Source: VRUE01 sp963725085
Lineage (GTDB): Bacteria; Actinomycetota; Thermoleophilia; Solirubrobacterales; 70-9
Length of the DNA: 64,000 bases
Assembly (NCBI GenBank): GCA_963725085.1
Contig: CAVRXM010000005.1
Span: 434,001 to 498,000, forward strand
Direction of reading: 5' to 3'
The notes under the pieces were generated by a model. That model had not been told where the DNA came from and did not search any database. It saw only the letters and a program-made list of their open reading frames with translations. Made by a program: the position numbers and the translations under genes. Numbering within the stretch: position 1 is the stretch's first letter; every line of letters starts with the position of its first letter. This document shows, piece by piece, positions 8,998-17,499 of this stretch.

Positions 8998-9558
8998 GTG
9001 ATTTCGACGAATCAGTTCAAGAACGGGTCCCACATCGAGATCGACGGGACCGTCTTCAAGATCATCGAGTTCCAGCACGTCAAGCCGGGGAAGGGCGGCG
9101 CCTTCGTGCGGACCAGGCTGCGGAAGATCGAGGATGGCTCGGTCCAGGACAAGACCTTCCGGGCGGGGGAGAAGTTCAGGCCGGTCCGGACCGAGTCGCG
9201 AAAGATGCAGTACCTCTACGACTCCGGCGACGCGGCGGTCTTCATGGACAACCGCGACTACGAGCAGATCGAGATCGCCGGCGAGGTCGCCGGCGAGGCG
9301 AAGCGCTGGATGCTGCCCAACGCCGAGGTCGATGTCCTCTTCGTCGACGACCGCCCGACCGACGTCCAGGTGCCGAGCGCAGTCGAGATGAAGGTGACGA
9401 CGACCGAGCCCGGGGTGAAGGGCGACACCGCTTCGGGCGGCGGCAGCAAGCCGGCGACACTCGAGTCCGGGGTGACGATCCAGGTGCCGCTCTTCATCGA
9501 GGAGGGCGAATCGGTCCGCGTCGACACCCGCAGCGGCGAGTACGTCTCGCGCGCCTGA
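8998..9558 (+). CDS. efp: Translation elongation factor P
   Basis: EF-P relieves ribosome stalling at polyproline stretches. 186 residues, the full three-domain length. Domain I carries the loop KPGKGGAFVRTRLR, whose lysine contacts the P-site tRNA. The middle part includes TESRKMQYLYDSGDAAVFMD and the OB domains end with GSKPATLESG and RVDTRSGEYVSRA. Start is GTG 8998. The gene sits between the aro-pepQ group and nusB, as in mycobacteria, although 4.8 kb of accessory genes separate it here from pepQ. Confidence 0.96.
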   Translation: MISTNQFKNGSHIEIDGTVFKIIEFQHVKPGKGGAFVRTRLRKIEDGSVQDKTFRAGEKFRPVRTESRKMQYLYDSGDAAVFMDNRDYEQIEIAGEVAGEAKRWMLPNAEVDVLFVDDRPTDVQVPSAVEMKVTTTEPGVKGDTASGGGSKPATLESGVTIQVPLFIEEGESVRVDTRSGEYVSRA

Positions 9559-9586
9559 ACGTCGCGCGCGCCAGAATAGGCACAGA

Positions 9587-9961
9587 ATGCGAAGGTCCGA
9601 CCAACGCCGCGACGCCGTCTTCGCCTGCTACCAGCACGACGTCACCGGGCGCCCGCTCACCGACCTCCTCGCCGAGGCGCGCCCATTCACGCGTGAGCTG
9701 GCGCTCGGAGTCGAGGCTCACCGCGACAAGCTCGACGCGGTGATCGCGCGTCACTCCAAGGGCTGGGACATCGACCGGATCGCGCCTTTGGAGCGCAACG
9801 TGATGCGGGTCGCCCTCTACGAGATCGAGCACAGCGACGACGTCCCGGTTGAGGTGGCTATCGACGAGGCGGTCGGCATCGCCAAGGAGTACTGCGGCAG
9901 CGATGCGCCCGGCTTCGTCAACGGGATCCTCGGCGCGGCGGTTCGCGAGGGGGTTTCCTGA
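9587..9961 (+). CDS. nusB: Transcription antitermination factor NusB
   Basis: All-helical RNA-binding partner of NusE in rRNA antitermination, 124 residues. The N-terminus (MRRSDQRRDAVFACYQHDV) matches the R-x-x-A-x-x-x-L/C-Y region of NusB. The conserved C-terminal half shows DRIAPLERNVMRVALYEI, VPVEVAIDEAVGIAKEY and the hallmark APGFVNGILGAAVRE. It follows efp by 28 bases and its stop overlaps the next ATG by one base (TGATG). Confidence 0.95.
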   Translation: MRRSDQRRDAVFACYQHDVTGRPLTDLLAEARPFTRELALGVEAHRDKLDAVIARHSKGWDIDRIAPLERNVMRVALYEIEHSDDVPVEVAIDEAVGIAKEYCGSDAPGFVNGILGAAVREGVS

Positions 9962-10155
9962 TGGCCGGCGGGCCGTCCGACGCCAGGCTGCGCGAGATCT
10001 CGGATCGCCTCGAGGCGATCGCCGCCGAGCTCGAGGGCGAGGTCACCGGCGACGAGCGGGCGGCGGAGCTGGCCCGGGAGGCCGCCGAGCTCTCGAGCGA
10101 GGCCGTGGCCGAGGCCAATCGCCGCATCCGCGAGGCCGACAGCGAATCAAGTTGA
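9961..10155 (+). CDS. Possible exodeoxyribonuclease VII small subunit
   Basis: A 64-residue, acidic, helical protein with heptad-like spacing (LREISDRLEAIAAELEGE, then AAELSSEAVAEANRRIRE). Size, composition and position between nusB and a prenyl synthase match xseB in many bacteria, where the order nusB, xseA, xseB, ispA is common. No xseA is present here and the residue match to XseB is weak, so the assignment rests mostly on context. It could instead be an unrelated coiled-coil protein. Start ATG 9961 overlaps the nusB stop. Confidence 0.4.
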   Translation: MAGGPSDARLREISDRLEAIAAELEGEVTGDERAAELAREAAELSSEAVAEANRRIREADSESS

Positions 10156-10204
10156 CCCTCCATTTCGTGGAGAACTTGATGCCCTGCCCGGTCGGCGCAA
10201 CCTG

Positions 10205-11065
10205 ATGTACCCGGACGACCTTCGCTCGCTCGTCGACGCCGAGCTCGAACGGCTGCGGTTCTCGGACGCGGACTCGACCGCGGGGCTGGAGGACGCGATG
10301 CGCTACTCGCTGCTCGCCGGCGGCAAGCGGGTGCGGCCGGTCCTGGTCCTCGCAACCGCCCGTGCCCTCGGCGCCGAGCCCGAGCGCTTCCTCCCGGTCG
10401 CCTCGGCGATCGAGCTGATCCACACCTACTCGCTGATCCACGACGACCTGCCGGCGATGGACGACGACGATCTGCGGCGCGGCCGGCCGACGTCGCACGT
10501 GAAGTTCGGCGAGGACGTCGCGATCCTGGCCGGCGACGGCCTCTTCGCCGAGGCGATCCGGATCTTCTGCGCACAGCCCGGCGACCCGTCGCTGGTGCTG
10601 GCGGCGCTCGGCGAGCTGGCCGCCGCCACCGGGGTCGACGGCATGGTCGGCGGCCAGTACGTCGACGTCACCGGCGCCGAGCGCGACGCCGAGGGGCTGC
10701 GACGCCTGCACGCGCTCAAGACCGGGCGCCTGATCGCGGCGGCCGTGAGTGTCGTCCTGACCCTCGAAAATATCGCCCAAGATGAGACAATTCCGTATCG
10801 CCGGTTCGCCGGCGAGCTCGGTGTCCTCTTCCAGATCGTCGACGACATCCTCGACGTGATCGGGAGCGACGAGCAACTCGGAAAGCCCCATGGAAGCGAC
10901 GAGCGGCACGGAAAACTCACCTACGTCAGCCTGTTCGGGCTCGACCGCGCCCGCGAGCTCGCGGCGGAGTCCCACGCGAAGGCCATCGAGGCCCTCGCCG
11001 AGGCCGGGGGCGACACCGGCGACCTGAGGCGGGTCGCGGACTACATCTTCACCAGGAACGAATGA
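10205..11065 (+). CDS. ispA: Trans-polyprenyl diphosphate synthase (FPP/GGPP type)
   Basis: Condenses isopentenyl diphosphate with allylic diphosphates. 286 residues. First Asp-rich motif HDDLPAMDDDDLRRGRP, second motif QIVDDILDVIG, substrate-binding SLLAGGKRVRPVL and the LKTGRLI block. The residues before the first motif (IELIHTYSLIHDD) suggest a C15-C20 product, though chain length cannot be set by eye. Its stop overlaps the dxs start (ATGA), placing isoprenoid chain elongation beside the first enzyme of the MEP pathway. Confidence 0.93.
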   Translation: MYPDDLRSLVDAELERLRFSDADSTAGLEDAMRYSLLAGGKRVRPVLVLATARALGAEPERFLPVASAIELIHTYSLIHDDLPAMDDDDLRRGRPTSHVKFGEDVAILAGDGLFAEAIRIFCAQPGDPSLVLAALGELAAATGVDGMVGGQYVDVTGAERDAEGLRRLHALKTGRLIAAAVSVVLTLENIAQDETIPYRRFAGELGVLFQIVDDILDVIGSDEQLGKPHGSDERHGKLTYVSLFGLDRARELAAESHAKAIEALAEAGGDTGDLRRVADYIFTRNE

Positions 11066-13089
11066 GCCAGAACGACAAACCCGAGGAGCCGCTGCTCGAC
11101 TCGATCGAGTCGCCGGCCGACCTCCACGACCTCGACGACGCCCAGCTGGAGCAGGTGGCGCAGGAGATGCGCACCTACATCATCGACACGATTGGCGAGA
11201 TCGGCGGCCACTTCGGCGCCAATCTCGGCACCTGCGAGCTCGCCGTCGCCCTCCACAGCCTGCTCGACTCCCCCCGCGACAAGATCCTCTGGGACGTCGG
11301 CCACCAGGCCTATCCGCACAAGGTCCTGACCGGGCGCCGCGAGCGGCTGCCGACGATCCGCAAGTACGAAGGCCTGGCGCCGTTCTGCTCGATCTCCGAG
11401 TCCGAGCACGACATCATGGGCGCCGGCCATGCCTCGACCTCGATCGGGTACGCGGTCGGGCTGAAGGAGGCGATGCGGAAGGGGATCGGCGAGGACGGCA
11501 GGGTCGCGGCCGTGATCGGCGACGGCGCCCTGACCGGCGGCGTCGCCTACGAGGCGTTGCACGCGGCCGGCGGCCTCCAGACCCCGATCGTGATCGTCCT
11601 CAACGACAACGGTATGTCGATCTCGCCGAATGTCGGCGCGATCTCCGGCTACTTCAACAGGGTGCGGCTCAACCCGCGCCTCTACCACGCGCGCGAGGAA
11701 GTCGAGGATCGACTGACGAGGCTGCCGCTGGGCCTCGGCAAGCGGATCGAACGGCTCGGCCCCGAGATCAAGTCGGCGATCAAGGCCTACTGGGCGCCGG
11801 GGCTCTTCTTCGAGGAGCTCGACCTCGCCTACATCGGCGTCATCGACGGCCACGACGTCCGAGCGCTCCGCAAGGCCCTCGGCGAGGCGTTCGAGGCCGA
11901 CCGCCCTGTCGTCGTCCACATCCACACCGTCAAGGGGAAGGGCTTCGCCCCGGCCGAGGAGGGCGGCCTCGAGGGGATGGAGAAATGGCACGCCGCCAAG
12001 CCGAAGTCGATAGTCAACGGGGAACCGGCGCCGCCGGCGCCGAAGAAGCTTGTAGAGGTCCAGGAATCGGACGCACCCAGGGCGATTGCCCCCGAGCGGC
12101 TCGAGAAGCCTCCGGCCGCCGACGCCCCGCCGCAGTACACGCAGGTCTTCGCCGACGCGATGGTGCGCGAGGCGCGCCGCGACAAGCGGGTGATCGGGAT
12201 CACCGCCGCGATGGCGGGGGGGACCGGCCTCCAGAAGCTCGCGGATGAGCTCCCCGAGCGCTACTACGACGTCGGGATCGCCGAGCAGAACGCGGTCCTG
12301 CTGGCCTCGGGGCTTGCCCTGCAGGGCGCAAAGCCGGTCTGCGCGATCTACTCGACCTTCCTCCAGCGCGCCTACGACCAGATGATCCACGACGTCTGCC
12401 TGCAGGAGCTCGACGTCGTCTTCTCGATGGACCGCGCCGGCTTGGTCGGCGACGACGGCCCGACCCACCACGGCGCATTCGACATCGCCTACATGCGGCC
12501 GCTGCCGAACCTCGTCGTGATGGCGCCTCGCGACGAGGCGATGCTGGTCCACATGCTGCACACCGCGATTGCCCATGACGGCCCGGCGGCCCTCCGCTAC
12601 CCTCGCGGGGCCGCCGAGGGGATCGCTCTTCCGCGCCGCCCGGAGGAGATTCCGATCGGCACCGGCGAGTTGCTGGAGAGCGGCGAGCGGGTGGCGCTGC
12701 TCGGCTACGGGTACGGCGTCACCGTCGCCCGCGACGCGGCCGAGATCCTCGCCGGCCACGACCTCAAGCCCACAATCGCCGACGGGCGCTTCGCGAAGCC
12801 GATCGACACCGAGCTTCTCGAGCGGCTCGCCCTAGGGCACGACCTGATCGTGACGATCGAGGAGGGGGTGCTTCCCGGCGGCTTCGGATCGGCGGCGCTC
12901 GAACACCTCGAGGACGCGTTCAGCGATCGCCCCGAGGAGCGCGCGAGGCTCCTGAGGATCGGCCTCCCGGACCGATTCGTGACCCACGGTAAGCCGGCGC
13001 TCCTCCGTGAGGAAGTCGGTTTTACGGGGCCCTCGGTTGCCGAGCGGGTCCTCGCCGAGCTCCGTTCCGGGCAGCCCGCGCTGCGCTGA
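11062..13089 (+). CDS. dxs: 1-deoxy-D-xylulose-5-phosphate synthase
   Basis: Thiamine-diphosphate enzyme making DXP from pyruvate and glyceraldehyde 3-phosphate, entry to the MEP isoprenoid pathway. 675 residues, slightly long because of a Pro/Ala-rich linker near residues 315-350 between the two halves. Seen in order: HFGANLGTCELAVALH, the WDVGHQAYPHKVLTGR motif, TPP-binding GDGALTGGVAYEALHAAG through NDNGMSIS, then the transketolase-like pyrimidine domain (YYDVGIAEQNAVLLASG, DRAGLVGDDGPTHHGAFD) and the C-terminal domain with EEGVLPGGFGSA. No frameshift. Confidence 0.97.
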   Translation: MSQNDKPEEPLLDSIESPADLHDLDDAQLEQVAQEMRTYIIDTIGEIGGHFGANLGTCELAVALHSLLDSPRDKILWDVGHQAYPHKVLTGRRERLPTIRKYEGLAPFCSISESEHDIMGAGHASTSIGYAVGLKEAMRKGIGEDGRVAAVIGDGALTGGVAYEALHAAGGLQTPIVIVLNDNGMSISPNVGAISGYFNRVRLNPRLYHAREEVEDRLTRLPLGLGKRIERLGPEIKSAIKAYWAPGLFFEELDLAYIGVIDGHDVRALRKALGEAFEADRPVVVHIHTVKGKGFAPAEEGGLEGMEKWHAAKPKSIVNGEPAPPAPKKLVEVQESDAPRAIAPERLEKPPAADAPPQYTQVFADAMVREARRDKRVIGITAAMAGGTGLQKLADELPERYYDVGIAEQNAVLLASGLALQGAKPVCAIYSTFLQRAYDQMIHDVCLQELDVVFSMDRAGLVGDDGPTHHGAFDIAYMRPLPNLVVMAPRDEAMLVHMLHTAIAHDGPAALRYPRGAAEGIALPRRPEEIPIGTGELLESGERVALLGYGYGVTVARDAAEILAGHDLKPTIADGRFAKPIDTELLERLALGHDLIVTIEEGVLPGGFGSAALEHLEDAFSDRPEERARLLRIGLPDRFVTHGKPALLREEVGFTGPSVAERVLAELRSGQPALR

Positions 13090-13156
13090 GAAACGGGAGC
13101 TTGCACCAAAGCGCTCAATCGGCTAGCCTGCGCGAGCCTCTTGAAGGCAGGGAAGC

Positions 13157-13240
13157 AGTTTCGTTGGTTAACGAAGTGTTTCTGGGGTTACTTCAGGGAG
13201 AGAGGCATGTATCTCGGTATATGCGGTTCCGTGGGGAAGC
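13157..13240 (+). repeat. Hairpin-plus-tail repeat, copy A
   Basis: The most divergent of six related intergenic copies. A short stem (TTCGTT / AACGAA) replaces the GC-rich stem of the others. The tail GTGTTTCTGGGGTTACTTC, then AGGGAGAGAGG, then ATGTATCTC is clearly shared with copy F at 18242, and similarity continues about 30 bases further. It lies 68 bases after the dxs stop. Confidence 0.6.
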
Positions 13241-13335
13241 GGACCGCTTCCCGCGGCCGGCACTGCCGGCCGCGGTTCTTTGTGGGGGAAGTGGCCGAGG
13301 AAGCGCACATGCATAAAACGCCGCGTTCCCGGTAG
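13207..13335 (+). CDS. Possible 42-residue peptide from repeat copy A
   Basis: ATG 13207 follows the GGGAGAGAGG purine run of the repeat. The first 12 codons read MYLGICGSVGKR, and the equivalent ATG in copy F gives MYLYICGSMGGR. The rest of the two peptides is unrelated. The conserved start may simply reflect DNA similarity in the repeat, so translation is unproven. Confidence 0.2.
   Translation: MYLGICGSVGKRTASRGRHCRPRFFVGEVAEEAHMHKTPRSR
13234..13282 (+). terminator. Probable intrinsic terminator after dxs / copy A
   Basis: Two adjacent stems: GGGAAGCGG with CCGCTTCCC (13234-13252) and CCGCGGCCGG with CCGGCCGCGG (13251-13275), the latter followed by TTCTTTG. It could end the dxs transcript or a short RNA carrying copy A. 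Confidence 0.55.
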
Positions 13336-13345
13336 CGGCGGCCGA

Positions 13346-13888
13346 TCAACCGGCCGTCGCCGGGGCGCGCCTGAGGAGCGACGTGGGAACGCCGACGAGG
13401 AGATAGGCGACCGCGACCGCGGTGAAGAAGAACTTGGCGTAGGCGAACGTCGCCGCGAGGAATGGGAAGGCGCTGCCGGCGCTGCCGAGGGTGAGCAGGA
13501 GGCAGATGTTCTCGAGCGCGTCGAACCCGGCGCCGATTGCCCCGAAGCCGGCGATGAACCCGCCGATCGCCGCCAGCCGGCGCAGGCCGCACCTGCGGGC
13601 TCGATCGCGGACGGCGGCGATCGCGAGCGTGAGAAAGGTCCCGTAGGCGATCAGGAACCCGAAATCGATCCAGAGGGACTGGCGGGCCGCGTCCTGCCCC
13701 CCGTCCCCCCATTCGCCCATGATCCTGTCCGCTTCGCTCTGGCTCCCGGCGACCTCGAACGGGACGATCCCGGGACCGCCGGTGTCCTTCATCCGCCCAT
13801 CCGCGGGCGACATCGCGAGCAATAGCAGCACGGTCGCGATCCCCGATGCGATCAGTCCCCGCCGGCGAGTCACGCCGGGATTATGCAC
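13346..13888 (-). CDS. Integral membrane protein of unknown function
   Basis: 180 residues with about four hydrophobic segments: an N-terminal one (IASGIATVLLLLAMS) that may be a signal anchor, then SLWIDFGFLIAYGTFLTLA, AIGGFIAGFGAIGAGFDA, and FPFLAATFAYAKFFFTAVA. A loop of about 45 hydrophilic residues follows the first segment. The start is GTG 13888 (an alternative GTG is five codons in, at 13873). I do not recognise a family. Repeat copy B begins 9 bases upstream of the start. Confidence 0.6.
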   Translation of the reverse strand: MHNPGVTRRRGLIASGIATVLLLLAMSPADGRMKDTGGPGIVPFEVAGSQSEADRIMGEWGDGGQDAARQSLWIDFGFLIAYGTFLTLAIAAVRDRARRCGLRRLAAIGGFIAGFGAIGAGFDALENICLLLTLGSAGSAFPFLAATFAYAKFFFTAVAVAYLLVGVPTSLLRRAPATAG

Positions 13889-13896
13889 CGCCCGGA

Positions 13897-13966
13897 GACA
13901 GAGAACGCCCCGCAGGGAGACGGGGCGTTCTCTGTAATTGCCTCAGGGAGAGACTGCGGCCCCCGC
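13897..13966 (+). repeat. Hairpin-plus-tail repeat, copy B
   Basis: Perfect 15-bp stem (ACAGAGAACGCCCCG / CGGGGCGTTCTCTGT) around loop CAGGGAGA, followed by a degenerate tail (AATTGCCTCAGGGAGAGA). A second small stem CTGCGG/CCGCAG follows. Same strand as the other five copies. Confidence 0.6.
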
Positions 13967-14047
13967 AGTGGGACGGTGCGAAGGACCGCTGTTCAGCCTC
14001 GCCAATACCCGATTCCGGGTAGCTCAATCATCGATCCTGCGATCGGA

Positions 14048-14116
14048 CAAAAAGAACGCCCCGCCGGGGAAGCGAGGCGAGGCGTTCCTGGGGTTATCAC
14101 AGGGAGGAGATAACCA
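14048..14116 (+). repeat. Hairpin-plus-tail repeat, copy C
   Basis: Stem AACGCC/GGCGTT with a long GC-rich loop, then the tail CCTGGGGTTATCACAGGGAG. In this copy GGTTATC and GATAACC within the tail can pair, making a second stem that the other copies lack. It lies 76 bases beyond the 3' end of the leftward SDR gene. Confidence 0.65.
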
Positions 14117-14191
14117 AGGGCCATCCTCTGGGGCATTCGGGATGACCGACTCATGAAGCCAACCACCTCCCGGTTAAGAAGGGCTAAATCA

Positions 14192-14911
14192 TCAAGACTG
14201 GGCCGTCGGCCGCACGAGAATCTCGTTGAGGGTCATCCGTCGAGGACGGCCGACGGCGAAGGCAATCACCTCGGCGATGTCCTCCGGTCTGATGGCCAGG
14301 TCACTGACGTATTCCTCGGTGGCGCGTTTCGTCTCGGCGTGCGTGATGTGGGAGGTCAGCTCGGTCGCAACCGCGCCTGGCTCGATCACGGTGACCCTGA
14401 CGTCCGGCTGCAGCTCCTGTCGCAGCGCCTCCGACCAGCCGCCGATGCCCCACTTGGTCGCCGCGTAGACGGCATTACCGGGGCGGGCGGTGCGGCCGGC
14501 GACAGACGAGATGTTGACGAGATCTCCATCGCCATCGCGAAGCTGGTCGAGGAAGACCTCGGTCGCGCTGATCGCCCCCAGGAGGTTCACTTCGACCATC
14601 TGCCGATAGTCCGCTCGCTGCTCGGCTGAGAAGGGCCCGAGCAACATCACGCCGGCGTTGTTGATCAGGATGTCGGCGCCACCCAGCTCCCCCCTCACCC
14701 GATCGGCGGCGGAGGAGAGCGCATCGCGATCGGTCACATCCGCCTCGATCGCAACCGCCCCACCTCCGATCTCCTGGGCCAGCGCCTCGATCCGATCGGC
14801 GCGACGCGCGAGCAGGGCCGGCCTGTGCCCGTCGGCGGCGAGGGCCCTGGCCGTCGCCGCGCCGATTCCCGACGATGCCCCGGTGATGACGGCGACGCGA
14901 CCCGAGTTCAT
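14192..14911 (-). CDS. Short-chain dehydrogenase/reductase
   Basis: Classical SDR, 239 residues, intact. It has TGASSGIGAATARAL, the Asp of EADVTDRDAL, ILINNAGVMLLG, the Ser region NISSVAGRTARPG and YAATKWGIGGWSEAL. The ending RRMTLNEILVRPT is typical of the NADP-dependent serine/3-hydroxy-acid dehydrogenase-like (YdfG-type) subgroup, so a small hydroxy-acid or sugar substrate is plausible but not shown. ATG 14911 is chosen over the longer in-frame start because it begins six residues before the Rossmann strand. It is flanked by repeat copies C and D. Confidence 0.88.
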   Translation of the reverse strand: MNSGRVAVITGASSGIGAATARALAADGHRPALLARRADRIEALAQEIGGGAVAIEADVTDRDALSSAADRVRGELGGADILINNAGVMLLGPFSAEQRADYRQMVEVNLLGAISATEVFLDQLRDGDGDLVNISSVAGRTARPGNAVYAATKWGIGGWSEALRQELQPDVRVTVIEPGAVATELTSHITHAETKRATEEYVSDLAIRPEDIAEVIAFAVGRPRRMTLNEILVRPTAQS

Positions 14912-14954
14912 TCCGCATGAGGTTAGCGCCGGAACGGTGCGCCGAAAGATGCTC

Positions 14955-15010
14955 AACGGAAAACGCCCCGCCGGGGTGGCGGGGCGTTTCCGGGGTTACC
15001 ACGGGGAGAA
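14955..15010 (+). repeat. Hairpin-plus-tail repeat, copy D
   Basis: Perfect stem GAAAACGCCCCGCC / GGCGGGGCGTTTC with loop GGGGT, then CGGGGTTACCACGGGGAGA. It sits between two leftward genes, but in the same + orientation as the other copies. Confidence 0.7.
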
Positions 15011-15147
15011 ACAAAAGCGCGGGCTCCCGCAGGGGCAGCGGAGAACCCGCGTCAACAGGCCATACGGCCTCCGGCCGAATCCGGTTCATTCGCGTTCGAG
15101 ATCTGAGCGGCGGTCCTGACCACCCGACTCGACGCTTGAGCCGCCGG

Positions 15148-15858
15148 CTACTTCTTCGTGCCGATCACGTCGACGGCTCCAAACGTCGCCGTCGCCCCTT
15201 CACTGCCCCCGCTGCATTGCAGGGCCACATAGATCGACAGTGTGTGGTTGGTCGGGGCCGAAGGCTGGAGCAGGCCGGCGCCTCCACCGAGCTTGATTCG
15301 GCCGCCGCCCACCGCTCCGGTCGGGTCGACGAGCTGGCCGAAGCCGATCTGATCGTTGACCGGGAACATTTTTTCGGGGGGGGTGGTGGGGTCGGCGACG
15401 ATATAGGCAGCGATAAACCGCGGAGATTCGCAGGTCGGTTTGAAGGCGACGTCCAGTGCCCCCAGCACCGTGTCGTCGCTCCCCGGGCTCTGGGTGTAGG
15501 TGGGATTGGCAAGTGGATAGGCCACGAAGGTCCCGGCTTTCAGATCCATGGTCGAGTTGCCCCGTGCTTCGAAGACGATCCGCGAGAACGGCGTGCTCGG
15601 CACGTTGATGTCGGCCCCGGTGACCGAGCCGTCGACGATCTTCGAGCTGTCGACCGAGCCGGCCTTGATCTTCGCCTTGGTGACCGCGTTCTTCTTGATT
15701 TTCGCGGTGGTGACGGCGTTGGGCTTCAGCTGCTTGGCGCCGACCGTCTTCTTGCCCAGATGAGAGGCGGCATACGCGGCGCCTCCGCTCAACACCAAGA
15801 AGGCAAGGATCGTGACCATCACATTGGAGTAGGTCAGCTTGCCGCGCAGTCTTCTCAT
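15148..15858 (-). CDS. Membrane-anchored surface protein with KNSV/KNAV repeats
   Basis: 236 residues. A single N-terminal membrane segment (LTYSNVMVTILAFLVLSGG) is followed by short imperfect repeats of the type VGAKQLKPNAVTTAKIKKNA and SVDSSKIVDGSVTGADI, then a beta-rich C-terminal domain containing CESPRFIAAYIV and SIYVALQCSGG. I associate this architecture with Solirubrobacterales, where many paralogs occur. The function is unknown; the repeats may form a rod or coil outside the cell. ATG 15858 starts at MRRLRGKLTYS. A truncated relative with a similar upstream region lies at 17033-17386. Confidence 0.75.
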   Translation of the reverse strand: MRRLRGKLTYSNVMVTILAFLVLSGGAAYAASHLGKKTVGAKQLKPNAVTTAKIKKNAVTKAKIKAGSVDSSKIVDGSVTGADINVPSTPFSRIVFEARGNSTMDLKAGTFVAYPLANPTYTQSPGSDDTVLGALDVAFKPTCESPRFIAAYIVADPTTPPEKMFPVNDQIGFGQLVDPTGAVGGGRIKLGGGAGLLQPSAPTNHTLSIYVALQCSGGSEGATATFGAVDVIGTKK

Positions 15859-16016
15859 CCGGGCCGTCCTTCGGGTATTTGGTCTGTTGAGCAGACCATA
15901 GACCCGGGCCGGGCGCCCGAGCAAGGCCAACCCACGTTGCTACGCTCGTTCGAGGTTCTCGGGAGGCGCCGCACTCTGCAGGTCACGACTGATCGGATCG
16001 CCTCAAGGAGGTCAAT

Positions 16017-16937
16017 ATGAATCGCTTTCCCCGACCGTGGCGCGTCGTCATCGCCGTCACGTCACTCCTCACAGCGCTCGCGTTCTTGGCTGCGCCGGCC
16101 TCCGCGGTCAAGCCTCCGAAGGTGATGGCGGGGCTCGGCGACTCGATAACGCGGGCATTCAACTCGGATGGACCTGGCTGCCCGACCGGCCCATTTCTCG
16201 ATTGCGCCAAGAACTCGTGGTCGACGGGGACAAACCCGGCGGTCGACAGCCAGTTCCAGCGCGTCGAGGCAATCGATCCCGGCCGCAATCCCGTCGCCTT
16301 CAACGACGCCGTCTCCGGTGCCCGGGCGAGCGGACTACTCGGCCAGGCGGAAGCCGCCGCCGGCCAGCACGCCGACTACGTGACAATCGAGATCGGCGCC
16401 AACGACGCCTGCGGCTCCACCCCGACGGCCACCTTCCGCGGCCAGGTGAAAACCGCGCTCGACGCTCTCGTGGAATCAGACCCCAAGGTCTACGTCGAGA
16501 TGCTGAGCATTCCGGACATCAACCAGCTGCTGACGCTCTTCACCAATCCACCTGACCCGAATGCGCTCACACGCTGGTCCGCCCTCAGCGTCTGCCAGGC
16601 GCTGCTCGCGAACCCGCTCTCGGCCGAACAGCCCGACGTCGAACGCCGAGCCGCGTTCCGCGGCCACGTGATCGACCTCAATGGCGCGCTCGCGGAAGTC
16701 TGCGCCGGATTCAAGCGCTGCCGCTTCGACCACAACGCGATATTCAACTCGTCGTTCACGACTGCCGATGTCGCGACGGTGACGAACACCGGGGGCCTGA
16801 ACATCTTCCCGTTCAACGTCATCCCGATCTTCGGGCCGGGAAACGAAAACTCGACGGCGGACTACTTCCACCCATCGCTGCTGGGACAGGCGCAGCTGGC
16901 GGAGACCTCGTGGAACGCGACCTTCTCGATGAACTGA
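16017..16937 (+). CDS. Secreted SGNH/GDSL hydrolase
   Basis: Predicted extracellular esterase or lipase, 306 residues. Signal peptide VVIAVTSLLTALAFLAAPASA; block I catalytic Ser in GLGDSITRAF; block III IEIGANDACGS; block V catalytic Asp/His in ADYFHPSLLGQ. Six or more cysteines suggest disulfides outside the cell. The start ATG 16017 is well supported by AAGGAGGT at 16005-16012. Substrate unknown. The gene runs opposite to its neighbours on both sides and is followed by repeat copy E. Confidence 0.9.
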   Translation: MNRFPRPWRVVIAVTSLLTALAFLAAPASAVKPPKVMAGLGDSITRAFNSDGPGCPTGPFLDCAKNSWSTGTNPAVDSQFQRVEAIDPGRNPVAFNDAVSGARASGLLGQAEAAAGQHADYVTIEIGANDACGSTPTATFRGQVKTALDALVESDPKVYVEMLSIPDINQLLTLFTNPPDPNALTRWSALSVCQALLANPLSAEQPDVERRAAFRGHVIDLNGALAEVCAGFKRCRFDHNAIFNSSFTTADVATVTNTGGLNIFPFNVIPIFGPGNENSTADYFHPSLLGQAQLAETSWNATFSMN

Positions 16938-16965
16938 CGACCCGGGCCTCCCTCTAGCCAGGCGC

Positions 16966-17030
16966 AACAGAAAACGCCCCTCCGGGGAGGAGGGGCGTTT
17001 CTGGGGTTACTACAGGGAGGAGAGATATAG
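16966..17030 (+). repeat. Hairpin-plus-tail repeat, copy E
   Basis: Stem AAACGCCCCTCC / GGAGGGGCGTTT with loop GGGGA, then CTGGGGTTACTACAGGGAGG and AGAGATATAG. The compensating change relative to copy F (CTCC/GGAG instead of CGCC/GGCG) keeps the stem paired. The ATG seen in copies A and F is ATA here. Confidence 0.72.
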
Positions 17031-17032
17031 GG

Positions 17033-17386
17033 CTACCCGCTTGGGAATGCGAAATACCGCTTGCTAGAGCGATTCGCTATCCGGCTGAATCCGGTTGGAA
17101 CTGATTGAATCCGTGTCTGCATCGCTCGGACCTGTCTGGCCAGCCGGACCTTGCGCACCCTTGAACTGCCCAAAGTCTCGGGAGAGACCTTGGCTAGGGT
17201 GACTGCCCCATTCTTGATTCTTGCGGTGGTCACGGAGTTCTTCTTGAGCTGCTTGGTGCCGACGCTGTTCTTCCTGAGCTGTGAGGCGGCAAGAGCCGCG
17301 CCTCCGCCGAGCACCACCTCGGGTTGTTGGTCGCTTGAGCCGACCATAGACCTGTCCAAGCGCTCGAACAAGGCTCCACGGCACAC
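17033..17386 (-). pseudogene. Decayed paralog of the KNSV-repeat surface protein
   Basis: A reading frame with VVLGGGAALAASQLRKNSVG, KQLKKNSVTTARIKNGAVT and then unrelated sequence. The membrane-anchor start is missing and the C-terminal domain is absent. The upstream bases (GACCATAGACC and CTCGAACAAGGC) resemble those before the intact 15148-15858 gene, which points to a duplicated locus that has since been truncated at both ends. Confidence 0.5.
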
Positions 17387-17499
17387 CCCACCCGATGAGC
17401 GAGTGCTACCTCACAGACCTGAGGGCGTGAGGGGTCCTTGACAGTTCCTCACATGAGGCGGAAGCGCAGGATAAGAGCGGCCCCGATCGCGGCTCTGCC

